64,000 bases of DNA from Anoplopoma fimbria (GCF_027596085.1 NC_072462.1:21117421-21181420), one strand, 5' to 3'; counted from the stretch's first letter, positions 22,900 through 36,030 are shown. The notes: generated by a model from the sequence alone, not told the origin. A program made the numbers and translations.

Positions 22900-23345
22900 T
22901 TAGCTGAATCTGAAGCCCCACTCTGCTTAAAAGAGCTTTATAGGGAGTTTCAGCTCATTGGTCGACCCGACCCACAAATTTACTGTTTTTTGATTCACTC
23001 TTACCGCTCTCATAGCATCTGAAAACCTTCTATACACCACCCGCTCAGAACCAGACAGCAGACTGCCACAGTTAGCGGGTGAATATAGTGGAGCATTTTG
23101 CAGCTAAAAAGAGAATATGGAAGAACAAAGATCGAATACAGAGCTAATAATGAATGAATCTTTGACTCACATTCATCAGGTGCATACAAACAAATTCAAA
23201 TGTATGCTTATGTTGCTGTGTAACTACTGGATGTGTTAATAAGCAACTGTTTGCTAACCAGTTCAACATATTAACCTAAAAGATGATGATATGTCAGTGT
23301 TGTATTCACAACTTACACTTGCTGTCCCCAAGTGGCAAAACATAT
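22900..23345 (+). repeat. Teleost dispersed repeat ('aagcaactgtttgctaac' family), copy 1
   Basis: GGTGAATATAGTGGAGCATT, TTGACTCACATTCATCAGGT, AATAAGCAACTGTTTGCTAA and TACACTTGCTGTCCCCAAGT are shared, in order, with 36290-36780. Confidence 0.7.
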
Positions 23346-23910
23346 CAGTGATGACAGGTAGGTAGGTAAGGAGATTCAGTGCCATAAATTCAACCAAACC
23401 TTTAGAGGTGACAGATCAGAAAAAAGCAGTTTCACACTTATGTGGAATGTTTTCCCTAATTACTCTGCTCTGTTCAAGTGCCATAGTAAACCTTTGACAG
23501 CCAGCCTGAACAATACCAGGACCTTGGAACTAAAGCAGCTAAATCAAAATCAGCCTTTTTTCATTTCTATCAATGTGCTCAGACTAATTATCCTGCAAAA
23601 TAAGAAAAATAACTTTCTTTGACTTTTCTTTAATGAAGAAATGTGAGCTAAAGCAAAAGTGTTGAAGCATTGAATTTTTTCTTTGTGCCTTGGACATTTG
23701 GTGAAGATGGAGGCTTTTGTAGCGTACAATGATGTGTTGCTTCTGGTGTGAATTTCAGGTGAGGATGAGTATCCATGTGCAGATTTGTAAATCAGTCTTG
23801 GCTATAAATCTGAGTAGACATATTGGCACTGAAATCAAAATGATACACTGAGTGTGTGTGTGTTTACAAGGATGTGTGCGAATTGATGCATGTGTGTGAT
23901 GCTCCTAATG
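23346..23910. other. Intergenic, nothing recognised
   Basis: No gene. A short GTAGGTAGGTAAGG run at 23356-23370 only. Confidence 0.4.
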
Positions 23911-23914
23911 TCTC

Positions 23915-24200
23915 TCCGTCTCTCTTAACGACTCCTCATTCTCGTTTGGAGCAGGATATGGATCACCACTGCTCGCTGCTCCGCTGCCGCTGTTCACTGT
24001 CTGATAACTCTGTCCAATTAGATCACAGAAGCTGCTCACACTCACCGCCTCGGCTCGCTGCTGAGGGTGACAAATATGACAATTACCCAAAGTACCAGGC
24101 GCTGCTGTTCATTCCTTATTAGAGAATCAATCAGGACTAGGAGCGCTGAGGCCGAGCCCCAAGGCGCCAGCACTTCCTTAGCCCGGAGGTTGTTCTGCAT
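23915..24200. promoter_or_regulatory. Candidate conserved non-coding element
   Basis: A GC-richer island with TCCAATTAGATCACAG, GCTGCTCCGCTGCC, GACAAATATGACAATTACCC and CTTATTAGAGAATCAATCAGG. An 88-codon frame (23856-24122) spans it, but lacks recognisable protein features. Confidence 0.3.
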
Positions 24201-24404
24201 GTCGGCCTCGGGTTTTGAAAAGACTTGAAAGTCCTTGTTGCTGTTGGGTAAAAACAGCTAAATAGAACTGAGTTTCTATTATTTTTTGTACAGATAAACC
24301 TACTTAAAACTAATATTTTGACCGTTGAATCTTGCAATAATAATATGTTGTCAAGGTGTACTGGATACAGAAACACCAGTAGGATATATATTCAGGATAT
24401 TTGA

Positions 24405-24475
24405 ATATATTATCGCAATGCTAACATGCTGATGTTTAATGTTTACCATGAACACCATATTTTGTCCCACTCAGA
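24405..24475 (+). repeat. Fragment of the 'atgctaacatgctgatgtt' family
   Basis: CGCAATGCTAACATGCTGAT followed by GTTTACCATGAACACCATAT. Confidence 0.6.
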
Positions 24476-26280
24476 TATGCATTGCCACCCTGAACTTATT
24501 TAGACATTTCCCGGAGGAGCTGTATACAAGAACGCAAATGTCAAAATAAGTTGGACTGATCATTAAACTGACTTCACTCTACCAGCTGCCTAGGACAATG
24601 TCTTTGTAATGTCCGTTTGAGCCCGTTTCTGAATGGAGCCGGTCATTGCCTAGAGAATTCCCTGTGGGTGAGTGGGCATGTTTAAAACATATCCAGGAAT
24701 AGCTCCCTGGTTAAATGTGTCTAAATTAATGAAAATGTAGTGATTAATAAAAGTTTACACAAAATCCTCTGATTTAAATGCATGACACATATAATGTCAT
24801 AATAATAACACTTTAGTTTTTGTTCATAATTTTGCACATATCAGACTCGGAATAACAGGAAATCATTATGTCTTTTTGTTCATATTTCAGTCCATTAAAC
24901 GATCCTTAAATAATATTTTATAGCAGTAGTATCTTTGATAATTTTCCATACACTTAATAATTATACATCTAACCAATTTGAAGAAAGTATTTTTGTTATA
25001 ATGCTAATGTTTTAATACACAAATGTACAACCCATGAACAGTAAGAGGAGCGGTCAACAGTGTTAAATACCAGTGTCTTTTTCCAGAGTCTATATGTCTA
25101 TATGTCTCTGAAGACTAGAACTAGAACCATCGGAAAGCCAAAACTGTAAGGGTCTTAGCCACATAGCTCAGATAATAGCAAAGTATTTCTGAAATAGTTA
25201 TAAGGAAGTAAGAGTCTGGCAGAAAGTAAAAAAAAATTCATTGAGGCAACAGCAACATAAGAAGGAAGTAGAGGTCGCTGAGTAGAGATTGGACGGAATG
25301 TGAAGTATTTCTTGAAGAGATAACATTTCCTCATTTGACATCAGCGGACACGGAAATCACATCAATTCTGACACCTTGCAAGACAGACTAAACATTTCAA
25401 ATAAAACATAGAGCCACAGCTGCAGCAGAGACCTTGACACCTAGCTGTGAGTTGGATAAACAACTCCACATGTGGTCCTTTAGTTCGGGCCTGTAAATGG
25501 ATTTGTGGAAGCTGCTCGTCATTTGGTTAACGAGGATTACACATCCAGGACAAACAGAAATTGGAGTAAGACAGAACAACACGTCATCTCTATGTCACTT
25601 GTCCAAAGCTTTGTGATGGCCTTCTTTTTACTGCACTTCAGCATGTTGCTTTAGTGCTTTTCATACTTCTAATAACGCTGCTGTGTGTCCCTGAAAAAGA
25701 GACCTTACATCCTCTACCTAAATGTTTTGATAAAACAATCTCAACACAAACTTCATTTAGTCGGACTTTCCTGCTAGATTCCTTTGCTGACATAGAGAGG
25801 CACCTGGTAGCTGATTACGTCCAGTGTCACACCGGCCCTCCAGTGTGTGGGGCAGTGGTGTGTGGAGAAGTGCTTTCCACTTCTGACTCATCTTCACTGT
25901 TCAGTAAAATGTTAGCCCGCCCAGGTTCTAACCCTAACTATTTGCATATCTCCTCCAGGACTACCTCAGACCTCCACTAGTTGTGGTTCAAGGCAGGTCA
26001 TTCAACTTTCACTTTTCTCCTTCCTCTGCCGTGCATGCACTTCTGTCTCTCACTTCTCGTTTAGTTTCCCAGTTTCGCTCCCCTCATCACTAATGTAATA
26101 TTGATGATAACTGCTGAGTCAGCACTACCTTTGTCATCATGATAACAAACCTAAATTTAGAATCCTAATCATCAGCATTCACACGTGATTTGATTTAAGC
26201 GTATCATCATCTCTGAGCTTTGTTTTTTTGGGATATTAGTATTTATATAAGGACGGAGTACTATTCAGTGCTCCAAAGTT
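24476..26280. other. Intergenic, nothing recognised
   Basis: A 108-codon frame at 25654-25980 begins with a hydrophobic run (LFILLITLLCV) but shows no domain, promoter or poly(A) signal nearby. Considered chance. Confidence 0.35.
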
Positions 26281-26282
26281 TC

Positions 26283-26480
26283 ATACAACAACCGTGATGA
26301 TGTCGTTGTGATGTCATCAGGGTTGTCTCCGCTTGGGCTTGAGACTACACATTTATAACGAAGCCCGCGCAGCAAACTGGAGATGTGTTTCCAAGATGAG
26401 GTTGTTAACCAGGCAGGGAGGGGCTAAGGAAAGATGCTTTTATGTTGCATTATGGGAAATGCAGGATCCAGTATTTTTGT
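26283..26480 (+). repeat. Dispersed repeat ('gtgatgtcatcagggtt' family)
   Basis: GATGATGTCGTTGTGATGTC, ATCAGGGTTGTCTCCGCTTG, CCAGGCAGGGAGGGGCTAAG and GCATTATGGGAAATGCAGGA. Related copies lie at 61140-61330 (same strand) and 11935-12080 (opposite strand). Confidence 0.7.
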
Positions 26481-27812
26481 AGCTTGGCACAGGCACTAAA
26501 AGTCATGATATCTCGGCCTCTGCTGCTAATACATGACCTTTCAATTTAGATGTTGATGCTTTCCATATAATCTGAAGGATTACTTAGACTTTAGCATTCA
26601 TGATCATAAGACCATTTGGAAACCATTTAGAGAAGAAAGGCAAAATGTGTGCTATCATTGAAATGAAAAAAGGCGGTTTCTCTTATCTCCTGAAAAGTTG
26701 ACATTTTGGGAGGTATTAATTGAATTATACTTATTTTTCGAGTCCCCTGGTGGGTTAGAGTTAGGGTTAGTCCCCCTGGAGGGCCTTAAGGAGCTGCTCC
26801 ACCTGCTGGGAGGAAATAATTGTAACTAATGGTAAGACAATCACAAAGTAATGATTAACTATTTACAAACATATTCACTTAATTATTTATTTAAGCAGGA
26901 CAGTGCACTTTTGTGTTTTTTAATATTATAAGAATTTTTATATTTGCCATTATCCCTCTCTTATGTATCGCCTATATTCTTACTCCTTTGATATTATCAT
27001 TCAGGAATTGGTTTCCTTAAACCTCATTCCCCATTTATTTGTTACTTATTCTTTGGTAACTTCATCCATCAGGATGTAAAAATGTAAAAAAAAAAATCAC
27101 AGTAGATGTTTCACACCTCACAGCAGTAAAAGCCCAGGTGTTACTAATAACATTAACGATGGCTTTGTTCTATTCAAGTGTCTCAGTCAGCCATGCCAGT
27201 GTGACCGTGAGCCAGAAAACACAATAGCAGGACATTGAAACTGAAGCAGCCGAATAGAATTCAGTCAAAGCATCACTACATGATACATTCTCCTACAAGT
27301 ATCAGTAAAACACATTCAGTTTACAATTCCTTATTAATCTAATACAACAGTGCTACAAAAAAAAAATCCTTTAATGTTCAATGGTTCTAATATTCAGTTT
27401 TTGTTGGAATTGTTTTAGAGATGTGTTGATTCAATATAATCATGATTTTTTTAGGGTTATAGGTTGGGGTGCTGATGGACTGTATTTGTTTCTGTTATTA
27501 AATCTATCCTCAATGATATAAATGGGGTAGGAAAAAAGTAATCTGTTACAAAAAAACAAACATTAAAGTCACTGAATATGGACCAATAAAACCATTTAGC
27601 AAATTTTCATACAGCCATCCAAGAACAAATCTATTGGTACCAGTGGTTACTGCATGATGTCCATCACCAGGTGTTGTAACTATGTCACTATAATTTTTGG
27701 ATTATAATGATAATGTGAAATGAAATGTTTCCATGTAGCGATAAAAACACACTGGTGTTGTGAAATTACTGGGTTTTTTTGTTGAAAACGTTAAAACTTC
27801 AGCAGTGTCAAA
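26481..27812. other. Intergenic, nothing recognised
   Basis: AT-rich. A short telomere-like GTTAGAGTTAGGGTTAG at 26753-26769 is probably coincidental. No gene. Confidence 0.4.
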
Positions 27813-27872
27813 CATTACATTACATTACATTACAGTCATTTAGCAGACGCTTTTACTAACAATGACTAGTGT
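27812..27872 (+). mobile_element. Retroposon end with (ATTAC)n run
   Basis: (ATTAC)n followed by AGTCATTTAGCAGACGCTTT is the well-known end of a teleost dispersed retroposon; only about 60 bp are recognisable. Confidence 0.65.
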
Positions 27873-28335
27873 GGAGCCCATTTAAAATCTATCACAGTTG
27901 ATTTAACACCAAGCTTTTTTGCTGTGTAGATTTCATTTTATTATTAACACTTGCGCTTTTCCTGATGTAACATGACAAAAAGTTTTTTGTGAAAAAAGAC
28001 CCAGCAACAGGCTTTCCACTTTTATATCTTTCCTTTTTGTTCACTCGGTTTACTTTTTTGGAAAGTTGGGAAGGTCATTCAAAGTATGGAGTATGGAGGT
28101 AATGGCGGATATAGTGTCTTCAATATAAATAATGGTTTACCATTGTTTTACCGCAGGGTCAATTTGGTATAAATATTGTCTTTTTTCCCCTATAGATCAT
28201 ATTAAAAGTTAAAATCACAGTCAGACTGTTTATAGCCCTTTAATCATTGTTTATTATGTCAAGACTTAACTGAAAACATGCTTTCTCATCAGCTGACACA
28301 CTTGACTGCCATTCACATGGACACATTATTTTCCT
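27873..28335. other. Intergenic, nothing recognised
   Basis: AT-rich; no gene or family recognised. Confidence 0.4.
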
Positions 28336-28339
28336 CTCA

Positions 28340-28640
28340 GGAATTCTCCCCTCCTGGCGACCAGGAGAGTCTCCTCCATGCTCAGGGGATGACCGATACC
28401 TGATCCCGTCCAGGAACCTTCGAAATCTTCTTCCAAGCCAAAATGAACGCTCTGTTTAATGAATAAATAACGGTTCGGTGCGGTATGGCAGATCACAGGC
28501 AAACATGTTTTGAGTTAGTTCTCGGCAGGAAGAGGCGACACAGATACTGCCGGGGAAATCCGATGAGAGCAGGAATAACATTTACGGGGGAAAGAACATC
28601 ATAGCAGGTTTGGTGGAACCCTCGCTCACATCAAGACTAA
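28340..28640. promoter_or_regulatory. Candidate conserved non-coding element
   Basis: Non-repetitive, CpG-containing block (GTCCAGGAACCTTCGAAATC, GGTTCGGTGCGGTATGGC, GTTTAATGAATAAATAACGG) within AT-rich desert. Confidence 0.25.
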
Positions 28641-28849
28641 AGGGAAGGGTGTGTATTTGATGTGGAATCACACTGAGAGGACTGGGATCAGTTTAAAATA
28701 TGACCAACTGTGCAGGATGTGGTCATTGGTGGAGAGACGGACTGATCACTCACAGGTATTATACTGCTCCATTCACAGAAACCCATGATCAACCATGTAC
28801 ATCCAGATTTCATCAATTTACATTTTCATCTTTTTATCAAAACCCTTCT

Positions 28850-29110
28850 TTTTTTGGTTTATGATGAATGTCCGTACCAAAGTTTGTGCTCATCTAGTAG
28901 ATGTTAGGATATTCCCGGGGATATATCTGTAAGTTTTGACCTTTTGGTGGTGCTAGAGAAAAAAGTCAAGGGATCAACAGAGTCATTCAGATGCATCTTC
29001 TGGGAACCTTTGAATGTTGGTAGAAACTGTCATGGCAATCTGTCAAAAAGTTGAGCTATTTCAGTCTGGACTAAATTGGTGTACAGACTTGCTGATTGCC
29101 ATCACAAGAG
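28850..29110 (+). repeat. Teleost dispersed repeat ('atgaatgtctgtacc' family)
   Basis: GATGAATGTCCGTACCAAAG, GGTGGTGCTAGAGAAAAAAG, TCAAGGGATCAACAGAGTCA and GAGCTATTTCAGTCTGGACT, in family order. Confidence 0.75.
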
Positions 29111-29555
29111 CCACGGCTTAGTCTGTCATTAGGGAGTTTATAGAAAGTCCACATTAGCGTTAAACATTTATGGTTAGAGTTAAAATTGTTTGGATAAGAC
29201 AACTTATGCAAGGTTATGGATTTAGAAAATGTATTTCAAACAAGTTTTAGTGTTGCAATTTAGTAGTAAAGATGCTCAAAAACAGGGTAGAATATTAAGT
29301 CATATAGGGGAATATGTAAACATTCTACCTTTCAAAAACTTCCCAACCAAAGCAACCATCCACCACTCTGACTGTGCTTTGACTCTACTAATATCTTACT
29401 TCAGTGTTGTGTCTGAAAAATGTATTTTCCTCAGTTTCCAGGAGACCTGCATATGTTTGGTTTTCAAAGTGAAAACGCCTTTCGCTGACTAGCATTGAAC
29501 ATTTCCAGAGTGCTGAGTGATTTGACTTGTTTGGAAGTCCACATATTGGATATAT
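29111..29555. other. Intergenic, nothing recognised
   Basis: No gene; overlapping chance frames on both strands. Confidence 0.4.
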
Positions 29556-29559
29556 GTAT

Positions 29560-29800
29560 GTGTTTTGGAGCAGAAGTCTTGGGGTGCTCGGATGAAATAT
29601 TTTGTTTGGTCGGGGAGGTTCATGCAATGGGGGGCAAGCCCCTGGGGCCCTCTAACTCAATCGGCCCAGCTCCTCATGTCATGACCCCGCTGTGACCCTC
29701 ATCACTTCTCACTTCCCGCTCCGCATTTTCCCACCGACATAATGATGCACTCCTGATGGCCTTAGAGCCCTTTTTGATACGATCCCTGCCACCATATTTA
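29560..29800. promoter_or_regulatory. Candidate conserved non-coding element
   Basis: GC-richer, non-repetitive, with CTCATGTCATGACC, CCGACATAATGATGCACTC and CACCATATTTAATC. Low confidence. Confidence 0.25.
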
Positions 29801-29999
29801 ATCTAAACTCAACGGAGAGCCATAGGTCAAAGTCGTTTCAAAGATCGTTTCCTACTTGTCCTTTTGAAAATAAACTCTTCTCCTGCTGTTTTAGTGATAT
29901 ACTAAAGAGAATAAAAAGGAAAGCTTGTTCTCAGATAAAAATGAAGTGTTAAAGCCAAGACATTGTTTAAACTGCAGGTGAAAGGTGTTTATAGGTCAG

Positions 30000-30360
30000 T
30001 TCAGAGGTTCCTTTTGGAGTGACAACCTTGTCAAATAAACATCACGCTAAGTGTTAGCGCTTATTTCCTCATTTCCCCACAAAAGTCAAACATGCCGGTC
30101 ATATTATATGCTACTAGTGTGCACCTCTCTGGAGAGTTTGTCATACATGTTAACTGAATTTTAATGACTCACGCTCATGAAACATATTTCCTGGAAGAAA
30201 AGGCTGAAAAAGAGCCCCAGTTTTAATGAAGCGGTGTATAATTTAAACGCCTGAGAAATTTCATCTTTAACCATAAAGCAAAGGGAGAGAAAAAGCTCTA
30301 GAGATGCATAATATCTCCCCAGATATGTATTTAAGGCCATCATACGTCTGTGAGTAATGT
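30000..30360. promoter_or_regulatory. Candidate conserved non-coding element
   Basis: Non-repetitive stretch with GCTAAGTGTTAGCGC (short inverted repeat GCTAA/TTAGC), AATTTTAATGACTCACGCTC, TTTAATGAAGCGGTGTATAA and GAGATGCATAATATCTC. Confidence 0.25.
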
Positions 30361-30589
30361 GCTGCCTCCACAGGGTTCATCACACTGAGTCTAAGGACTT
30401 TTTCACTTTCACACAATATTTATTGCCTTTTTGCAATATTCATAATAGCTGTGCCATGCTGAAATAAATAAAACTGTAGACTTTGTAGATCTTTTCATAT
30501 GTGTTCTTATTCTATACCAATATCATGGCTACAGGTTCAACTAAAAGGATATCTCCCTCACCTCAGTTTTTAGCAGTCTCTTGGCACGG

Positions 30590-30960
30590 CAATGTCGGTC
30601 AGTCCACCGCTTTGGTGCAGACTGAAATGGAGGCTACAAGTTGAATTTCCATGAAATTTGCTGTGGAAATTCCTGATCCCCAGAGGACAAATTGCTAATT
30701 CAACACTTTGTTAACCACCAACCCCTCCTCTACACCACCAGTAGGTCTTGGAATAATTTGTTGATTTTACATTCTGCCCAATAAATATCAAAATGTTAAG
30801 GAGGAAAATTGCCCTTAACTTTATTGAGCACATTCATGCTCCACAGAAGATTAATCCTTTTTGAAGGTCCCTTGTTCTTCTTGACCATTACTGGATGGAT
30901 TTCCATTAAATCTTTTGTGGATATTCCTGCTCCCCAGTAGACAGTTCTTAATGGTTTGAG
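30590..30960 (-). repeat. Teleost dispersed repeat, reverse orientation
   Basis: GTCGGTCAGTCCACCGCTTT, GGTGCAGACTGAAATGG and TTTCCATGAAATTTGCTGTG are the reverse of the segment that ends the 28850 copy. A second partial unit follows at 30890-30960 (GGATGGATTTCCATTAAATC, CCCCAGTAGACAG). Confidence 0.65.
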
Positions 30961-31144
30961 TGACCTAAACTTTGTTCTAACGCTTAACAAGAATCAAGGA
31001 AAATGCTTTATGAAATGTATTGACAACATCAGTGCTGCCCTGAGGATGAACCTTCTGATTTTTAATGTCATGCTTTTACTCTTGTTTCACTATTCCACCA
31101 AAATGTCCCCTAAACTAACACATTGTCCATGTCAAGGTGTCTCA

Positions 31145-31270
31145 ACAAACTGATTGCTAAAATTCCATAAGATTTGCCGGAAACATTCATGGTCACCAGA
31201 GGAGGAATCATAGTGAATTTGGTAGTCCAGTAACGCGTCCTCTAGCACCCCTCTCTGTCCAAAATTTCTA
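31145..31270 (-). repeat. Further reverse fragment of the same family
   Basis: ATTCCATAAGATTTGCCGG, AACATTCATGGTCACCAGAG and GTCCTCTAGCACCCC. Confidence 0.6.
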
Positions 31271-31277
31271 CTTTTAC

Positions 31278-31334
31278 ACATGAAATATCCATACATGAAA
31301 TATCCATACTCCATACACATGAAATATCCATACA
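31278..31334. repeat. Three near-tandem copies of ACATGAAATATCCATA
   Basis: Copies start at 31278, 31293 and 31317; the first two are contiguous and the third is separated by a few bases. Confidence 0.85.
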
Positions 31335-33765
31335 CAGCTGGAAAATTGGGCTTCCAAAAACGCCCAGCGAAAGACAACATAAAGATAGTTAACAAAGATC
31401 AATTGTTAATAAATTGATATCTAATCAATACAGTTTTTTACATGCTAGTAGATAAAATTGTCTTGCGGAATGGTTGTTTGAGCAGTTTTAAGCTCAGCAC
31501 AATTCATTCAAACCACAGTTAAGACAAAGGTCAAGCTTGTTTTAAAAAATGCGGGTTGTCTTAAGTGCAGTAATCAAGCGGCGGTTACCGATTGTGTGAT
31601 TGCTGGTGTTGTTGTTGTTGTTGTTGGCACCGTCGGCTCCACTTCTTCCAAACCTGGATCTATATTTAGAGAACAGGACTGTGGTAATGGGATGATAAAT
31701 GGACTCAGTGAGGCCTAATTTCACGGGGCAGGAAATCACTGGAGAAAAGCTAAACTGTAGAGGCTGTAATTATCCTCAGGGAGAGATCAGTCATGAACTA
31801 CAATACAGGAAGTGGATGTTTCATGATTCATGGTAAAGTAACATGTTCTGCATTTAATCTTCCACGGTGATGCCACCTTCACATGCTTGTGCCCCTTTAT
31901 GTGCTTTCTCAGGGGATATATATATATATATATTTTGTAAATTATATACTATTCAAATTACTTCATCACTTTCTACTTCTCAGGAGACACTGGGCTACAC
32001 ACTGTTGGTCACTCACCACTGTTTCCTCTGCAGCTTCACTGCATGATGTTCATGCATACATGATGTCATATGTAAACAGTGTTTGTGGAGTGATATATCG
32101 TCTTGCTTGACATATGTTGGTTTTTTGCACAGTGTGAGATTTTTATAGATAAATATGTTGCAAAATGCAACATATTTATCTTGCAAACATGTTCTGAATG
32201 TGAAGTCACAGAAAAAATATTCACATATTGATTGATAGTTAAATAAATACAATGACAACTGTTTTCCAGTACAGCCACAACTCAGTGATTACAGCCACTC
32301 GAATCGGTCATCTGCAAATTCACAGATGTGCTCTCCTGCATCACAAAGTGATGATTCTGCCACCAAAACTCATTTGTATTTGTGAAAGGGAGAGAGCTGA
32401 ACATTTTTTTTTTATTATTATAAAAGTGAAGAAATAAAAGTACATCTTCTCACATTGTTTTTCTTTTCAAGTTCTCACATCACGTCTACAAGCTCTTAAA
32501 TAATAACCTTCACAGATTATTTTGTTCTATGTGCTTCATGCTGTGACATGTGCATTCTATCAAATACTGTATGAAGCTACTGCAGAGCCTGGTTTGCTGG
32601 AGGACATTTATTTAATTTATAATAAATAGTTCTTCAAATTGGTCATTTGTATGCTGAAATTTGTGCCCCCAAAAATTGCCTCCATTTGGTAATTCATGTG
32701 CTTGGATAACCTCATTTTTTCTCTTTAATGAATAATTGGTGCCTTCACATTGTGATTGTGCTTGAAGCTCAGTTGAATGACCTGAATGACCGCAGAATCA
32801 AAGGTTTTACGCTCCAGCAGCCTGTTAACCCATAAAAAAGGCTGTCAAAAAATAAACATTGTGTTTAGGTTGATACTATTCTATAAAGCCATGAAGACAA
32901 GAAAGCATCAATGAGGCCCACTGTTGCAGTCGGTTACAAGTTTATTTTAACCAAATCCCAAATACACCATCCTGTTGCCCCTATAGAATGTATCCGCCGC
33001 TAAAAGTAGTCCCCTTAAAAACAGCACAATTTACTCCCACAAAACTGCAGGGCCCAGCTTTTTGTAATGTACAATAATTGCCCTTTTTAGGAAATTACCT
33101 GATAACTTTTAAAAGATTTGGGCTAAAGGCCACAGACATGGTAGGGGAGACAAATTGAGGGCACTGAAAGTATATTTAGAACACAATTTTCCAAACTTTT
33201 CAAACTGATGCTTACCAAGCTTTTAAGGTTTAAAATTATTTTCTATATTTAATAAAATAGTGATTAAGCATTTGGCTTTGATTGACTTTAATTGGACTTT
33301 TTAATACTGTGAAGTATTTATTGTTGTTTGTGTTCTAAAATTGACATAATAATTATATGATTCGTGATTCACAATTAAATGTGAAAAAGTGATGTCTGAA
33401 TGACATTATTACTGTTTTTATGTAAAGAATCAATATAAATCATAGTTTCGACCAACTGTAAACATTGCAACAACACCCCACAGTCACTGTTAACAGCTGG
33501 TTAACCTTTATAGAGATAGATATCCAGTCCCTACCAGGAACCCATTAGGATTTCCTTTTTACGATCAGCATTTGTGTTTTGGGTAGTTTAAAATATCTGT
33601 TCGACAACATGATGCCTCAGTGAGGATGTGTTTGTTTTTCTCTCAACCAGCAGAGGGAGCCATCCTTAGTTTGATGTATAAAGTTTGTTCTCTCGGTCTT
33701 AACACAAGTGTCTATCTTATCTTTGCCACCTTTTTGTTAGCTCTGTGTAACAGCTATAGTAAATT
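31335..33765. other. Intergenic; small simple repeats only
   Basis: A (GTT)n at 31608-31627 and a (TA)n at about 31917-31933. 32860-33140 has phrases (CCCTATAGAATGTATCCGCC, AAAAACAGCACAATTTACTC) that may belong to a fish repeat I cannot name. No gene. Confidence 0.35.
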
Positions 33766-33770
33766 TCACT

Positions 33771-33909
<139 letters not shown>

Positions 33910-33934
33910 TTGTGAGTGTGTTTGTGTGCTATGT

Positions 33935-34620
33935 AATCCAAGCTGGTCCGGTCAGAGAGCTGTTTGGCCTTCTGATACTCTGGAGTAAATATGAAAATAA
34001 AGCTTCACGCAGGAAAGCCCTAATTAGTGTGTCACTCTTAACTTAACGTTCAGCTCCCCCACCTTTTGCCTCCCGTCCATCCCCCCTCCTCACCAGCAGT
34101 ATTTTCTCCCCCTGTCAGAGTTGGTCATGAGTGTCAGATTTAATCTGGTGCAGGGGTCGACCGAGCCCTGGGGTGCAGGGAGAAACCCATCATTTTGAGT
34201 TTGTTTGTGTGTGTGTCTGATGGATAGAACAGATAGAGGAAAGGATTGGGCCACGGAGAAGGAAACAGCCTGACAAATTCAATAAAACACCTCTGAGGAG
34301 CCCGCCGCGCCTTCTGCTTCACTTCGCCCCTCAGAATAAATATGAGTTTGTCTAAATCTGCATTACCGTTGTGTATAATTGTCTCATTTTTTTTCCGGAC
34401 TGTTCCGTTGTTTCACAGAGTGAATCCAATTACAGGTGTCACCATCACTCACGGTGGTGGATGGAGCAGATGATGCGAGGATCTGGACGTATGATTGGTT
34501 GTTTGCGGGGTGATTGCATCGATTAACCGTGAAACACTTCGACCAGCAGTTTCTATCACTCACTCACAAATGAGGCTCCAAAGACCTAAACTTAAACTGA
34601 GGGGGGAAGTGAGACTGTAT
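33935..34620. promoter_or_regulatory. Candidate conserved non-coding element(s)
   Basis: Two non-repetitive parts: 33935-34050 (AAATATGAAAATAAAGC, CCCTAATTAGTGTGTCAC) and 34330-34600 (GAATCCAATTACAGGTGTC, GTGATTGCATCGATTAACCG). TAAT/ATTA words and an ATCGAT site suggest a regulatory element. Confidence 0.3.
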
Positions 34621-35775
34621 CTATGATGCTGAAAGTAGACCCAAGATATTTGTCTTCAGGTTCACTGTGGGGTTTGAAAACAACATATTTTAACCACACA
34701 CATCAACAAAAGGACTTCAGAGTTCATGGCAGCATTATGAATTTTAAAAAGTGTTAAAGGAAATGCTGATCAACTGGCCCCATCAATAAAAATAGTTAGG
34801 CATCGGTACTTGATCCTGTCTACCAACAAACACAATCGGCTGTGTTTGCGGATGGGAAGCTGTTGAGGGATCATGTCATTCTTTGCCCGGGACCCGATAA
34901 TCAAGTCCACCATGATTGAGGACATTTAAAACCTTTACACCTTTCACAATGTGCGAAGACAGTGGGGTCCACAGGAACTTAGAGCTTGAAACCACATGTT
35001 TTAACCTAACATTTGATTTTTTTTTTTTGCAAGATCAATGCCATGTAAGTACCAAAATTGTTTAATCTGAATGATGAAAATGTTGCTTATTTCATCCATT
35101 AGCCAAAAGGGCTTTTATTTTATTCTTCTCTTACATTCTGTTCCAATGCATCTTGTCTCAGAAATAACAATTGTAGTTTTTATTAGTCCTAAAATGAGCT
35201 TGAGCCTGAAAAAGACAGATTTACTGTACCTGCAGCCTTTCACAAATGTATGCTACCTTTCTATTCTTTATTTAACTCATACCTTGCTTTACTGCTTTCT
35301 TATGTGCGTTACCTCACATCCATTCTGTTCCCAACACACATAATTGTCTATTTCCGTTATTTTCTTCAACATCAGGTTGATGTCGGAAAAGATCTGTAAT
35401 TGGTGTCATAGCAGCAGCCATCAGTTGTCAGTTGTTCTTTCAAATTGTGACTTCATTTTAAGTAATTGCTGTGAAATTGGGGAGAAAATGGGGGGAAACC
35501 AAGCTTAAAATTTAAATTGGCACCAACATCTACAACATGTGCCTTTTGATTGTATCCTGTGGTTTATCAGACTGTGCAGGTTTTTGTATCTCTAAAGTCG
35601 ATCACAGTGAACACCCTACTGTGGGAGGAAAACCAAAAATTGTTCCCAGCATTTTTGCCCACAAAAGGAAGAAAAACGAGGCTCCGTCCTGTGAACCAAG
35701 TAGAAACATAACAGTGCGAGTCTGTTTTTTTGGGGTCATGGTTAAGTGGTGAGGTTAGAGGTGCATAGTGCAACT
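34621..35775. other. Intergenic, nothing recognised
   Basis: A 90-codon frame at 35071-35343 is not supported by any feature. Confidence 0.4.
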
Positions 35776-35779
35776 GATG

Positions 35780-36030
35780 CCCTGCCCTCAGTGTCAGGGG
35801 GCGAGGGCAGGACTCTTTCTAATCAATGGGCACTAGCTTTCAGAATGAGAGTTTAGACCAATAACACATTATATCCACTGAGATGAGGATCAAGCTGACA
35901 CTAATGATCCCTCCGCCTAACTTCACATGGAGTTAATTACACGGTTCTAAAGTGCTTATGTTTGCAAATTAATCACTGGCTTTGATTTGGAAAACTCCAA
36001 TTACTTTAACATGACTGGTCAGATTCACAC
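35780..36030. promoter_or_regulatory. Candidate conserved non-coding element with a 9-bp inverted repeat
   Basis: CCTGCCCTC (35781-35789) pairs with GAGGGCAGG (35803-35811). Then come GTTAATTACACGG, TGCAAATTAATCACTGG and CAATTACTTTAACATGAC, which are homeodomain/octamer-type words. Confidence 0.3.

Noticed and set aside
25654..25980. 108-codon frame with signal-peptide-like start
   Set aside because: No promoter, poly(A) signal, cysteine pattern or family resemblance; expected by chance in 64 kb.
26753..26769. Telomere-like GTTAGAGTTAGGGTTAG
   Set aside because: Only about two units; too short to call an interstitial telomeric repeat.
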